A program made the position numbers and the translations under genes. A stretch of DNA of 45,293 bases from Vreelandella glaciei (GTDB lineage Bacteria; Pseudomonadota; Gammaproteobacteria; Pseudomonadales; Halomonadaceae). Under the pieces are notes generated by a model. The model saw only the letters and a program-made list of their open reading frames with translations, did no database searches and was not told the origin of the DNA. Positions 7,437 through 15,490 of the stretch are shown here, piece after piece; position 1 is the first letter of the stretch; each line of letters opens with the position of its first letter. The DNA is taken from positions 1-45,293 of the forward strand of contig NZ_JACCDE010000038.1 of assembly GCF_013415125.1 (NCBI RefSeq), written 5' to 3'.

Positions 7437-8270
7437 TTAGCGGGGCGAAAAGCGCCTCGCTAAGCCCGTTTCTGCAATCATCCGCGTTGATATCTCTTCT
7501 ACCGAGAAGCGCGTCGCATCAATAAAAGGAATGTGCATGGTGCGGTAAAGCGACTCCGCTTGCCCTACTTCTTGAAGACACTGATCAATTGAGCTGTAAC
7601 GGCTATTCGGCCGCCGCTCATTGCGAATTGCTGATAAACGACGCGCATCAATGGTTAACCCAAACAGTTTTTGACGATGGGGCGCGAGCGCCTTGGGCAG
7701 TTTTAACATGCCATCTTCGTCTAAATCATCCTCCGTCAGCGGATAGTTGGCCGCTCGAATACCAAACTGTAGTGCCAGATAGAGAGAGGTAGGTGTTTTG
7801 CCGCAGCGAGAGACGCCGACCAGGATAATATCGGCTTTATCGTATTGATGAGTGCGTGCTCCGTCATCATTATCCAGCGCAAAGTGCACTGAGTGAATCC
7901 GGTCCATATAGACGTCATCGCTACCAATTGAGTGCGTGCGTCCAACGCTATAGGAAGAGTGAGTATTAAGTTCCTGTTCCAATGGCTCCAGGAAGGTTGA
8001 AAAAATATCGACCTTGAAACCGGAGGCTTGCCGAATAACGTTGCGAATTTGTTGGTCAACGATGGTGTCAATGATGATAGGACGATGACCGTCGCGGCTG
8101 GCTGTCGCTTCGATAATGGCTGCTAGCGCCTGAGCTTTTTCCAGCGTATCGATATAAGGCTTGGTTTGCATATCGATCTCAACATCGCTGAACTGGGCCA
8201 GCAGGCTGCGCCCTAAGCTTTCTGCTGTGATCCCGGTGCCATCAGAGATAAAAAAAGCCGTACGTTTCAT
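7437..8270 (-). CDS. ppsR: PEP synthase regulatory kinase/pyrophosphorylase PpsR
   Basis: This is a DUF299 bifunctional protein of 277 residues. It inactivates phosphoenolpyruvate synthase by ADP-dependent phosphorylation of a threonine and reactivates it by phosphate-dependent dephosphorylation. The start KRTAFFISDGTGITAESLG is typical, as are QPYIDT-like KPYIDTLEKA, VGRTHSIG, and the P-loop GVSRCGKTPTSLYLA at about two thirds of the length. PNSRYSSIDQCLQEV and PFIDATRFSVEEIS close the domain. The start is ATG 8270; the frame continues to a GTG at 8282. It is divergent from its target ppsA, the same arrangement as in E. coli. Confidence 0.95.
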   Translation of the reverse strand: MKRTAFFISDGTGITAESLGRSLLAQFSDVEIDMQTKPYIDTLEKAQALAAIIEATASRDGHRPIIIDTIVDQQIRNVIRQASGFKVDIFSTFLEPLEQELNTHSSYSVGRTHSIGSDDVYMDRIHSVHFALDNDDGARTHQYDKADIILVGVSRCGKTPTSLYLALQFGIRAANYPLTEDDLDEDGMLKLPKALAPHRQKLFGLTIDARRLSAIRNERRPNSRYSSIDQCLQEVGQAESLYRTMHIPFIDATRFSVEEISTRMIAETGLARRFSPR

Positions 8271-8431
8271 AGTGACATCCACTGGTGAGTAACTGCGCTA
8301 TTGTGTGCCGAGCCGTTTGCTAGAGCAACTCGCTATGCGTACTGGCGAGGGAAGGGGCAAAGTGACTGACTACACAAATGACCTAAAAACCCTTCGTGTT
8401 GTAAAAATCCTCCATTCCCTTCGCTATTAGA

Positions 8432-8450
8432 CCAATGGCGAATACATTGG
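8432..8450. promoter_or_regulatory. Inverted repeat in the ppsR-ppsA intergenic region
   Basis: CCAATG (8432-8437) and CATTGG (8445-8450) form a perfect 6-bp inverted repeat with a 7-base centre, about 95 bases before the ppsA start. The placement suits an operator for a dimeric regulator, but no known consensus is recognised. The remaining 8271-8544 shows no gene. Confidence 0.3.
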
Positions 8451-8544
8451 CGCGGTGCTAGGGTGTCTCAATCAATAATCCATGATCCTACGTCTAAACG
8501 GCAATATTAGTGATCGTGTCGATGTCTATGAGCGAGGGGGTTAC

Positions 8545-10920
8545 GTGGAAGAGTACATTCTGTGGTTCGATCAACTGGGCATGTCAGACGTCGAACGCGT
8601 GGGTGGTAAAAACGCCTCGCTAGGTGAAATGATTTCCAATCTGTCCGGTGCTGGCGTAACGGTGCCTGGCGGGTTTGCCACGACGGCTCATGCTTACCGC
8701 GAGTTTCTCTCCCACGAAGGCCTCAACGAGCGCATTAATGCCACGCTTGCGCGCTTGGATGTAGACGATGTTAAAGCGCTTGCCGAGGCGGGCCGCACCA
8801 TTCGCCAATGGATTATTGATACGCCGTTGCCGCCTAGCTTTGAGACAGCCCTTCGCGACGCTTACGGACAGCTCCAGCAACAGCATCCTCAATTAAAAGT
8901 GGCTGTACGCAGCTCTGCTACCGCTGAAGATTTACCCGATGCTTCCTTCGCGGGTCAGCAGGAAACTTTTCTCAATATTGAAGGTTTCGACAATATTAAA
9001 CGTGCCGTGCACGAAGTATTTGCCTCGCTGTTTAACGACCGCGCTATCTCCTACCGCGTCCATCGTGGCTACGCCCACGAAAATGTTGCCTTGTCGGCCG
9101 GTGTGCAAAAGATGGTGCGCTCTGAGATCGGGGCGTCGGGCGTTATGTTTACGCTGGATACCGAGTCCGGCTTCCGCGATGCGGTTTTCGTTACTGGCTC
9201 CTGGGGCTTAGGCGAAACCGTGGTGCAGGGCGCAGTCAATCCCGATGAATTCTACGTGCATAAACCGACCCTGGCGGCGGGCCGCCCGGCAGTGCTGCGC
9301 CGTAACTTGGGCTCCAAGCTGATCAAGATGATTTACGGCCAGGATGCCAGCGCCGGTAAATCCGTTGAAACCGTCGATGTGCCCCATCAGGATCGCGGTC
9401 GCTTCTGTATAAATGATCAACAGGTGATGGAACTGGCTCGTCAGGCCATGACGATCGAGCAGCATTACCAACGCCCTATGGATATTGAGTGGGCGCTGGA
9501 TGGTGATGATGGTGAGCTGTATATCGTTCAAGCGCGTCCTGAAACGGTCGTCTCCCAGCAGGAAGGCGGCAAGCTTGAACGTTTCCAGCTGCGCGAAAAA
9601 GGCCGCACATTAATCACCGGCAGGGCGATTGGTCAGCGCATTGGCCGTGGTACCGTCAAAGTGGTGCTCAGCCCTGACGATATGGACAAGATCCATGATG
9701 GCGATATTCTGGTCACCGATATGACTGACCCGGATTGGGAGCCAATAATGAAACGTGCTTCCGCCATCGTCACCAATCGTGGCGGGCGCACTTGCCATGC
9801 CGCCATTATTGCCCGTGAATTGGGTATTCCCGCGGTAGTGGGGTGTGGCGACGCGACCACTCAGCTCAAAGAGGGCATCGACGTTACGGTTTCGTGTGCG
9901 GAAGGCGACACCGGCAATGTCTACGAAGGGTTGTTGGAGTTTGACTGCAAAGTCTCCAGTGTCGACGCCATGCCGGAAATCCCCTTCAAAATCATGATGA
10001 ATGTGGGCAATCCCGATCGCGCCTTCGGCTTCGCCAGCCTCCCAAACGCAGGTGTAGGCTTGGCGCGTCTCGAATTTATTATTAACCGCATGATCGGCGT
10101 TCACCCTAAAGCGCTGTTGGAGTACGACACGCTGCCAGTGGATCTACAGCAGGTGATCGATTTACGGACGGCCGGTTATGCCGACCCCGTCAGTTTTTAC
10201 GTCGATAAACTGGTTGAGGGGATCTCGACGCTGGCAGCCGCGTTCCACCCGCAGCGTGTGATCGTGCGGCTGTCAGACTTCAAGTCTAACGAATACGAAA
10301 ACCTGATTGGCGGTAAGCTCTATGAGCCGGGGGAAGAGAACCCAATGCTCGGTTTTCGGGGTGCGTCGCGCTATATTTCTGAAGCGTTCCGACCCTGCTT
10401 TGAACTTGAATGCCGTGCCCTGAAGCGGGTGCGTGAAGAGATGGGGTTCGAGAATGTGGAGATCATGGTGCCCTTCGTGCGTACCACCGACGAAGCGCGA
10501 GAGGTGGTAGAGCTGTTGGCCGCCAATGGTTTGGAGCGAGGCGGTCCGACAGGCTTGAAAGTGATTATGATGTGCGAACTGCCAGCTAACGCCCTGCTAG
10601 CCGATGAGTTCCTTGAGTACTTTGATGGGTTCTCTATCGGCTCTAATGATTTAACGCAGTTAACATTGGGGTTAGATCGTGATTCGGGCATCGTTGCACA
10701 TCTGTTCGATGAGCGTAATGGGGCGGTTAAAAAGCTGCTTGCGATGGCGATTCAGGCGTGCAAAGCGAAGGGGAAATACGTCGGCATTTGTGGCCAGGGG
10801 CCGTCAGATCACCCCGATTTGGCGAAGTGGTTGATGGAACAGGGCATCGACTCCGTATCACTCAATCCCGATGCGGTCCTGGAAACGTGGTTTATGCTCG
10901 CAGGCCAAAAAATTGAATAA
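8545..10920 (+). CDS. ppsA: Phosphoenolpyruvate synthase PpsA
   Basis: PpsA converts pyruvate, ATP and water to PEP, AMP and phosphate, which permits growth on three-carbon compounds. From GTG 8545 the protein has 791 residues (E. coli 792). AGGGGG lies just before this GTG, and homology starts at EEYILWFDQLG, so the ATG at 8482 is less likely. Domains in order: an ATP-grasp nucleotide-binding region (VGGKNASLGEM; VRSSATAEDLPDASFAGQQ), the phosphohistidine domain with GGRTCHAAIIARELG (His418), and a C-terminal PEP/pyruvate TIM barrel with IMVPFVRT, GSNDLTQLTLGLDRDSG and the catalytic Cys in GICGQGPSD. The conserved Thr just before His418 is the expected target of PpsR. A strong terminator follows. 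Confidence 0.96.
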   Translation: MEEYILWFDQLGMSDVERVGGKNASLGEMISNLSGAGVTVPGGFATTAHAYREFLSHEGLNERINATLARLDVDDVKALAEAGRTIRQWIIDTPLPPSFETALRDAYGQLQQQHPQLKVAVRSSATAEDLPDASFAGQQETFLNIEGFDNIKRAVHEVFASLFNDRAISYRVHRGYAHENVALSAGVQKMVRSEIGASGVMFTLDTESGFRDAVFVTGSWGLGETVVQGAVNPDEFYVHKPTLAAGRPAVLRRNLGSKLIKMIYGQDASAGKSVETVDVPHQDRGRFCINDQQVMELARQAMTIEQHYQRPMDIEWALDGDDGELYIVQARPETVVSQQEGGKLERFQLREKGRTLITGRAIGQRIGRGTVKVVLSPDDMDKIHDGDILVTDMTDPDWEPIMKRASAIVTNRGGRTCHAAIIARELGIPAVVGCGDATTQLKEGIDVTVSCAEGDTGNVYEGLLEFDCKVSSVDAMPEIPFKIMMNVGNPDRAFGFASLPNAGVGLARLEFIINRMIGVHPKALLEYDTLPVDLQQVIDLRTAGYADPVSFYVDKLVEGISTLAAAFHPQRVIVRLSDFKSNEYENLIGGKLYEPGEENPMLGFRGASRYISEAFRPCFELECRALKRVREEMGFENVEIMVPFVRTTDEAREVVELLAANGLERGGPTGLKVIMMCELPANALLADEFLEYFDGFSIGSNDLTQLTLGLDRDSGIVAHLFDERNGAVKKLLAMAIQACKAKGKYVGICGQGPSDHPDLAKWLMEQGIDSVSLNPDAVLETWFMLAGQKIE

Positions 10921-10945
10921 GTTTGCTTGCTAAAACATTCAGTTT

Positions 10946-10980
10946 ACGCCCGGACATTGAGCCGGGCGTTGCTGTTTTTA
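10946..10980 (+). terminator. Rho-independent terminator after ppsA
   Basis: The arms ACGCCCGG (10946-10953) and CCGGGCGT (10962-10969) pair perfectly over 8 bp with an 8-base loop. A T-rich tail (TGCTGTTTTT) follows. It begins 26 bases after the ppsA stop. Confidence 0.85.
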
Positions 10981-11034
10981 TAGACTACTCTTTTATGTGT
11001 GATTTTTATTTAACTTGTCGCGGAGAGCGCTGAA

Positions 11035-12825
11035 ATGTTCACAAAATCAGCTAAGTTTGCGCTACCTGTGCTGCTGGTAACGCCGTTTTATAGTTGGGGG
11101 TTTAGCTACGAGACACCCTCCATTTCTCCTGAAAGTGAGTCTGGCTATGAAGAGAAGCCAGGCTGGGAGGCTGAGTCGTTTGCGGTGGCGGCAGCCAACC
11201 CGCTCGCAACCGATGCTGGTTATCAAGTATTGAAAGCCGGTGGTAACGCTATTGATGCGGCCATTGCAGTGCAAATGGTACTGAATTTGGTAGAGCCTCA
11301 ATCCAGCGGTATCGGTGGCGGTGCTTTTCTAATGCATTACGATGGCAGCGAAGTGCGCGCCTATGATGGCCGTGAAACCGCACCGCAGGGAGTAAATGGC
11401 GAGCTGTTTTTGCAGAATGGCGAGCCGCTTGCGTTTACCGACGCGGTGGTTAGCGGCCTTTCTGTCGGTGTGCCGGGTACGCTGCGTATGCTTGAAAAAG
11501 CCCATGCAGAGCATGGCGAGTTAGCCTGGGAAGAATTGTTTACACCGGCTATTACCCTGGCCGAAGAAGGCTTTGCTGTGAGCAATCGGTTGCATGCCAG
11601 CCTGACGAGTGACGAGTTTCTGCGCCAAGATCCGTTAGCCAGCCAGTTTTATTACGATAGCGAAGGTGCGGCTATCGCGGTTGGTGAAACACTCAAAAAT
11701 CCGGCCTTGGCAGAGGTACTGCGTCGCGTAGCAACCCAAGGCAGCGCTGCCTTGCACGAAGGTTCTGTAGCGGAAGATATCGTTGAGCGGGTTCAGAATC
11801 ACCCTGAGCGTCCTGGTAGTTTGTCGGTTGAAGATATGCGTGGCTACGAGGCGCTTGACCGCGAACCTTTATGCACCCCTTGGCAGCAGTGGGAAGTATG
11901 CGGTTTTCCGCCTCCCTCGTCGGGCCATCTCACCGTGATGCAGATTTTGGGCATGCTCGAACAACAGCCGCTGCTTGAAGCCCCGTTCGATGACGGCGCT
12001 CCAAGCAGCGGGTGGTTGCACCAGTTTCTGGAAGCCTCGCGGCTCGCTTTTGCCGACCGCGGTCGTTATATCGCCGACCCGGACTTTGTCGAAGCACCGG
12101 GGGGGGATTGGTCATTGATGCTGGCCCCTGACTACCTGGAGCAACGCAGTGAGCTCATTGAAGAGATGAGCATGGGCGACAGCGCTGAACCGGGTAATCC
12201 CGGCGAGCTTGCCGTTAGTTGGGCCAGCCAGCCCGATCAGCCTGAGTATGGCACTAGCCATATCAGTATTGTGGATGAGGAGGGCAATGCGGTGGCCATG
12301 ACGACCACCATTGAGCAGGCGTTCGGTTCGCGCATTCTCTCGGATGGCGGAACGGGCCTAGCGGGTGGTTTCCTGCTCAATAATGAGCTCACCGATTTTT
12401 CATTTTCCCCTGAAGTGGACGGCGACCCTGTGGCGAACCGAGTCGAGCCAGGCAAGCGCCCGCGTTCCAGCATGAGCCCTACGCTGGTATTCGATCAAGA
12501 AAGCGGTGAGCTAGTGGCCAGTTTAGGGTCGCCGGGTGGTGCGGCGATCATTCATTATACGGCCCGCACCCTAGTCGCGCTGCGTGACTGGGGGCTGAGT
12601 GCTCAGGAAGCGCTCAATCTACCCCACGCCATTACGTTGGGCGGCGATGTTTACGTCGAAGAGGGGCGTTTTCCTGAGGAAACTATTGCGTCACTACGCG
12701 AGCGAGGCCACACGGTCAGCGAACGGGAGTTGACCAGCGGGCTACAGGCCATCAGGCGGCTTAACGATGGCACACTGTTTGGCGGCGCTGACCCACGCCG
12801 TGAGGGTGTGGTGATGGGCGATTAG
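11035..12825 (+). CDS. ggt: Gamma-glutamyltransferase (glutathione hydrolase)
   Basis: GGT cleaves the gamma-glutamyl bond of glutathione and related peptides in the periplasm. It is an Ntn hydrolase that self-cleaves into a large and a small subunit. The 596-residue precursor starts with a signal-like stretch (KSAKFALPVLLVTPFYSWGF). AAANPLATDAGYQVLKAGGN and EPQSSGIGGGAFL are typical of the large subunit. The nucleophile and cleavage Thr is about T407 in EYGTSHISIVD, which begins the small subunit, followed by TTTIEQAFGSR and SMSPTLVF. ATG 11035 follows GGAGAG. The gene has its own unit between the ppsA terminator and the convergent phosphodiesterase, whose stop is only 5 bases away. Confidence 0.94.
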   Translation: MFTKSAKFALPVLLVTPFYSWGFSYETPSISPESESGYEEKPGWEAESFAVAAANPLATDAGYQVLKAGGNAIDAAIAVQMVLNLVEPQSSGIGGGAFLMHYDGSEVRAYDGRETAPQGVNGELFLQNGEPLAFTDAVVSGLSVGVPGTLRMLEKAHAEHGELAWEELFTPAITLAEEGFAVSNRLHASLTSDEFLRQDPLASQFYYDSEGAAIAVGETLKNPALAEVLRRVATQGSAALHEGSVAEDIVERVQNHPERPGSLSVEDMRGYEALDREPLCTPWQQWEVCGFPPPSSGHLTVMQILGMLEQQPLLEAPFDDGAPSSGWLHQFLEASRLAFADRGRYIADPDFVEAPGGDWSLMLAPDYLEQRSELIEEMSMGDSAEPGNPGELAVSWASQPDQPEYGTSHISIVDEEGNAVAMTTTIEQAFGSRILSDGGTGLAGGFLLNNELTDFSFSPEVDGDPVANRVEPGKRPRSSMSPTLVFDQESGELVASLGSPGGAAIIHYTARTLVALRDWGLSAQEALNLPHAITLGGDVYVEEGRFPEETIASLRERGHTVSERELTSGLQAIRRLNDGTLFGGADPRREGVVMGD

Positions 12826-12830
12826 GAGTG

Positions 12831-14717
12831 CTACTGACGAAGCCAGTTGCGCAGTTTTACCAGCATTAGCGCCCCGTCGCTTAACTCACGGCGAATCTGA
12901 ATAAGCTCTGTTAAACGATCTGGGTAGTCAGTGATAATGGCATCGACGCCCAGGTCAATCAGCGTCGACATTCTAGCGCGGTCGTTAACCGTCCAGGCGT
13001 GTATTTCGTAGCCGTACAGCCGTGCCAGGCGAACTTCTCCTTCCGTGATGCGGTTATGGCGCAGGCCTAATGCGTCAAAACCACGACGATTGAGTGTGCC
13101 GGGCAGAATGAGCTGCGCCAACAAAGTAACGCGCAGTTCTGGCGCCCGGGCATTAATATACTCAAGTAGTGACGGCGACATGGTCGCCATCCGCATATCC
13201 AACAGCGCATTGGGGAAACCGCAGGCGGTATAACCATCAAAGGCGTTTTGTTGGGTTGCCCAGCAGCGGTAGCGAATGTCGCTCTCGGCATTTAAGGTAT
13301 CAATAACGGCATCGGCTAACGCTTGCTCTTGACCCGGCAGGGGCTTGATATCAATCATTAACCCCGCTTTTCCACGAACTCTTTCGAGCGCTTCGTCCAG
13401 GCCAGGAATGTTCTCGCCTTGAAACGCATCCCCAAACCAACTGCCCACATCGAATTGGCTAAGTTGGTCTCTGGTTAGCTCACCAAACTCACGGCTGTCA
13501 CCAGTTAGCCGTGCCATGCTGCGGTCGTGGTAGAGCATTACCTGCTGGTCACTGCTCAAGCGTACGTCAATTTCGATATAATCAGCACCATCAATCAGTG
13601 ACTGCTCTAATGCAGAGAGGGTGTTTTCAGGAGCCACCATGGAGCTTCCGCGGTGGGCTATCACTGCGACGTTGTCACGAATTTCGAAGCTATTCAGAAT
13701 CCACCATGCTTGAAGGCCGGCAAAAACAAGCACGCTGAGCTCAACCGCCCAGGCAAGGCGCCCTGCGTTCGTATCTTCCGGTGGGGCCGCCGGGCGTGGT
13801 TCTTGATGCGCCAGCTGCATGTACAAGCAGGCAGAAAGGAGGGCGTTAGTGGCAATACCCAAAAAGGTAATGGTCAGCGTAATCAGCACATAGCCCAACA
13901 GGTACGCCAACATCGCCGGTATGAGTACGGCGTTATGCTCAGGCAGCCACCACAGCAAGGGCGTAAATAGCCGGTCGAATAGCAAAGTGGCCAGTAACGG
14001 CAGGCTGATAATAATCAGTAGCAAGAGCAGAACCGCTGCACCAATTGAGCGTCGCCAGCCGCGCGTTAAGCTAACGCTACGCTTCAGCGCTCGCCAGGGG
14101 TTGCACCTTTCCAGGGCCACTAAGGGTAGTGCAAGCAGCCAGCGCAGATAGAGCCATGAGGCCGCCCATATCCAGGCAATGATCAGGGGGAGGGCGCAGC
14201 CAATGAAGTACCACAGCGCGGGGGGGCGCACTCTCTGTAAATAGTAAGGGTCTATACCGCTGAGCCAGAAGCTATATAACCAAGCCAGCCCGAGCATAAA
14301 AGGGGCCAATAGCAGTAAGTGTGTGCCTACCTGAAGAATCACCAACCCAGCGAGTGCTGGCAAACGTTGAGTGCTTAGCCAAAGTGCTTCAAGCGCTAGG
14401 CGGTAGTGATTGTCGCGGGGTCTAATCGCAACTTGCAGCATGCCCGCCTGTTGCCAATAAATAATTAAAAACGTGAATCCAAGCCCTACTAACATACCCA
14501 CTAACCCGAGTGGACTAAACAGCAGAGCGATCAGCTCATCGTTGGTAACGACGGTCCGGTTGAGTTGGGCAAGTAATCCGCGTATCACCCAGGTAATGGC
14601 GGGTAGCAGTAAGGCTGAGGCAAGCAGCGTGAAAAACAGGTGATAGGCGATCAGAGGGCGAAGATGATCGCGCAGCGTGCGCAGTAAGGCAGAGCCAAGG
14701 TAGGTCAAAGGCTGCAT
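12831..14717 (-). CDS. Membrane-anchored glycerophosphodiester phosphodiesterase
   Basis: A 628-residue, two-part protein. Residues 1 to about 340 form a multi-pass membrane region of the GPDPase membrane domain type (many hydrophobic helices; ERCNPWRALKRSVSLTRGW near the middle). From about 350 on lies a GDPD catalytic domain: VIAHRGSSMVAPENTLSAL with the catalytic His and the Glu of PENT, YIEIDVRLSSD, MLYHDRSMARLTG with the second His, LMIDIKPLPGQ, and the final HAWTVND and DAIITDYPDRL. Such enzymes release glycerol-3-phosphate from glycerophosphodiesters; substrate and membrane role are not known here. The ATG at 14717 is chosen; an upstream TTG at 14789 keeps the frame open, and no start has a good ribosome site. 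It follows rraA closely and may be co-transcribed. Confidence 0.85.
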   Translation of the reverse strand: MQPLTYLGSALLRTLRDHLRPLIAYHLFFTLLASALLLPAITWVIRGLLAQLNRTVVTNDELIALLFSPLGLVGMLVGLGFTFLIIYWQQAGMLQVAIRPRDNHYRLALEALWLSTQRLPALAGLVILQVGTHLLLLAPFMLGLAWLYSFWLSGIDPYYLQRVRPPALWYFIGCALPLIIAWIWAASWLYLRWLLALPLVALERCNPWRALKRSVSLTRGWRRSIGAAVLLLLLIIISLPLLATLLFDRLFTPLLWWLPEHNAVLIPAMLAYLLGYVLITLTITFLGIATNALLSACLYMQLAHQEPRPAAPPEDTNAGRLAWAVELSVLVFAGLQAWWILNSFEIRDNVAVIAHRGSSMVAPENTLSALEQSLIDGADYIEIDVRLSSDQQVMLYHDRSMARLTGDSREFGELTRDQLSQFDVGSWFGDAFQGENIPGLDEALERVRGKAGLMIDIKPLPGQEQALADAVIDTLNAESDIRYRCWATQQNAFDGYTACGFPNALLDMRMATMSPSLLEYINARAPELRVTLLAQLILPGTLNRRGFDALGLRHNRITEGEVRLARLYGYEIHAWTVNDRARMSTLIDLGVDAIITDYPDRLTELIQIRRELSDGALMLVKLRNWLRQ

Positions 14718-14813
14718 CGTCACTAAACGGTAAGAATGAATTACCAGGGTGGCAGTAAGCACCACGCCTGGCAAGTGGACTGTTACCAATCCTTATGGGT
14801 GGTCAAGAAATAG

Positions 14814-15308
14814 TCAGGGGAGGGGTAGCTTATGCGCAGCAACAATAATGCCGTTGTTATCTGCATATAACCATTGGCCGGGCTGAAGGGTGACGCCTGC
14901 AAAGGTGACGTCAATATCACGCTGACCTTCACCGCGCTTTTCACTCTTGCGCGGATGGCTTCCCAATGCCTGAACGCCAATCGGCAGGGCGGCGAGTATA
15001 TCCACATCGCGCACGCAGCCGTACATAACAACAGCTGCCCAGCCGTTGGCGACAGCCTGCTCTGCCAGCATATCACCCAGCATGGCGCAGCGATGCGAAC
15101 CGCCTGCGTCGACCACCAGCACCGCGCCATTACCTGGCTCGGCGACCGCCTGCTTAACCATGGAGTTATCTTCAAAACATTTAATGGTGCGAATAGGACC
15201 ATAAAAGGCTTCAAGACCGCCAAAGTTAACAAACAGTGGGTCTAGCACGGCGACTTCTGGGTGCGCATCACAAAGATCGGGTGTCACAATTTGCGTTGAA
15301 TTCGTCAT
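14814..15308 (-). CDS. rraA: Regulator of ribonuclease E activity RraA
   Basis: RraA is a small trimeric protein that binds RNase E and lowers its activity; related proteins can be aldolases or decarboxylases. It has 164 residues. Matching features are TPDLCDAHPEVAVLDP, FGGLEAFYGPIRTIKCFEDNS, the central GNGAVLVVDAGGSHRCAMLGD, and YGCVRDVDILAALPIGVQALG followed by HPRKSEKRGEGQRD. The ATG at 15308 is preceded by AGGAG at 6 bases; the GTG three bases upstream is too close to it. It is separated from acnB by a strong terminator, so it should have its own promoter near 15320-15360. Confidence 0.93.
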   Translation of the reverse strand: MTNSTQIVTPDLCDAHPEVAVLDPLFVNFGGLEAFYGPIRTIKCFEDNSMVKQAVAEPGNGAVLVVDAGGSHRCAMLGDMLAEQAVANGWAAVVMYGCVRDVDILAALPIGVQALGSHPRKSEKRGEGQRDIDVTFAGVTLQPGQWLYADNNGIIVAAHKLPLP

Positions 15309-15362
15309 CACACGCTCCTAATGGTAGAGGCTGTTGATATTAAACCGGTGTCCAAAGGCAGT

Positions 15363-15402
15363 GCAAAAAAACGCCCCGCCCTGAAGAACAGTGGCGGGGC
15401 GT
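15363..15402 (-). terminator. Rho-independent terminator downstream of acnB
   Basis: ACGCCCCGCC (15371-15380) and GGCGGGGCGT (15393-15402) make a perfect 10-bp GC-rich stem with a 12-base loop. On the minus strand the stem is followed by a run of T (seen as A at 15365-15370). It lies about 90 bases past the acnB stop. Confidence 0.9.
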
Positions 15403-15490
15403 TCGGTCATCGACTCAGAAAATGCAATCTGTCACATTCTCTGCGATGGTGCGAGCATCGGCGATGGGGTGATCAGACTCAAGCGTTAAA

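Noticed and set aside
9610..10104. 164-codon minus-strand frame within ppsA
   Set aside because: Antisense shadow caused by the codon usage of ppsA; no independent support.
14783..15232. 149-codon minus-strand frame overlapping rraA
   Set aside because: It is an out-of-frame shadow of rraA, which has clear family motifs.
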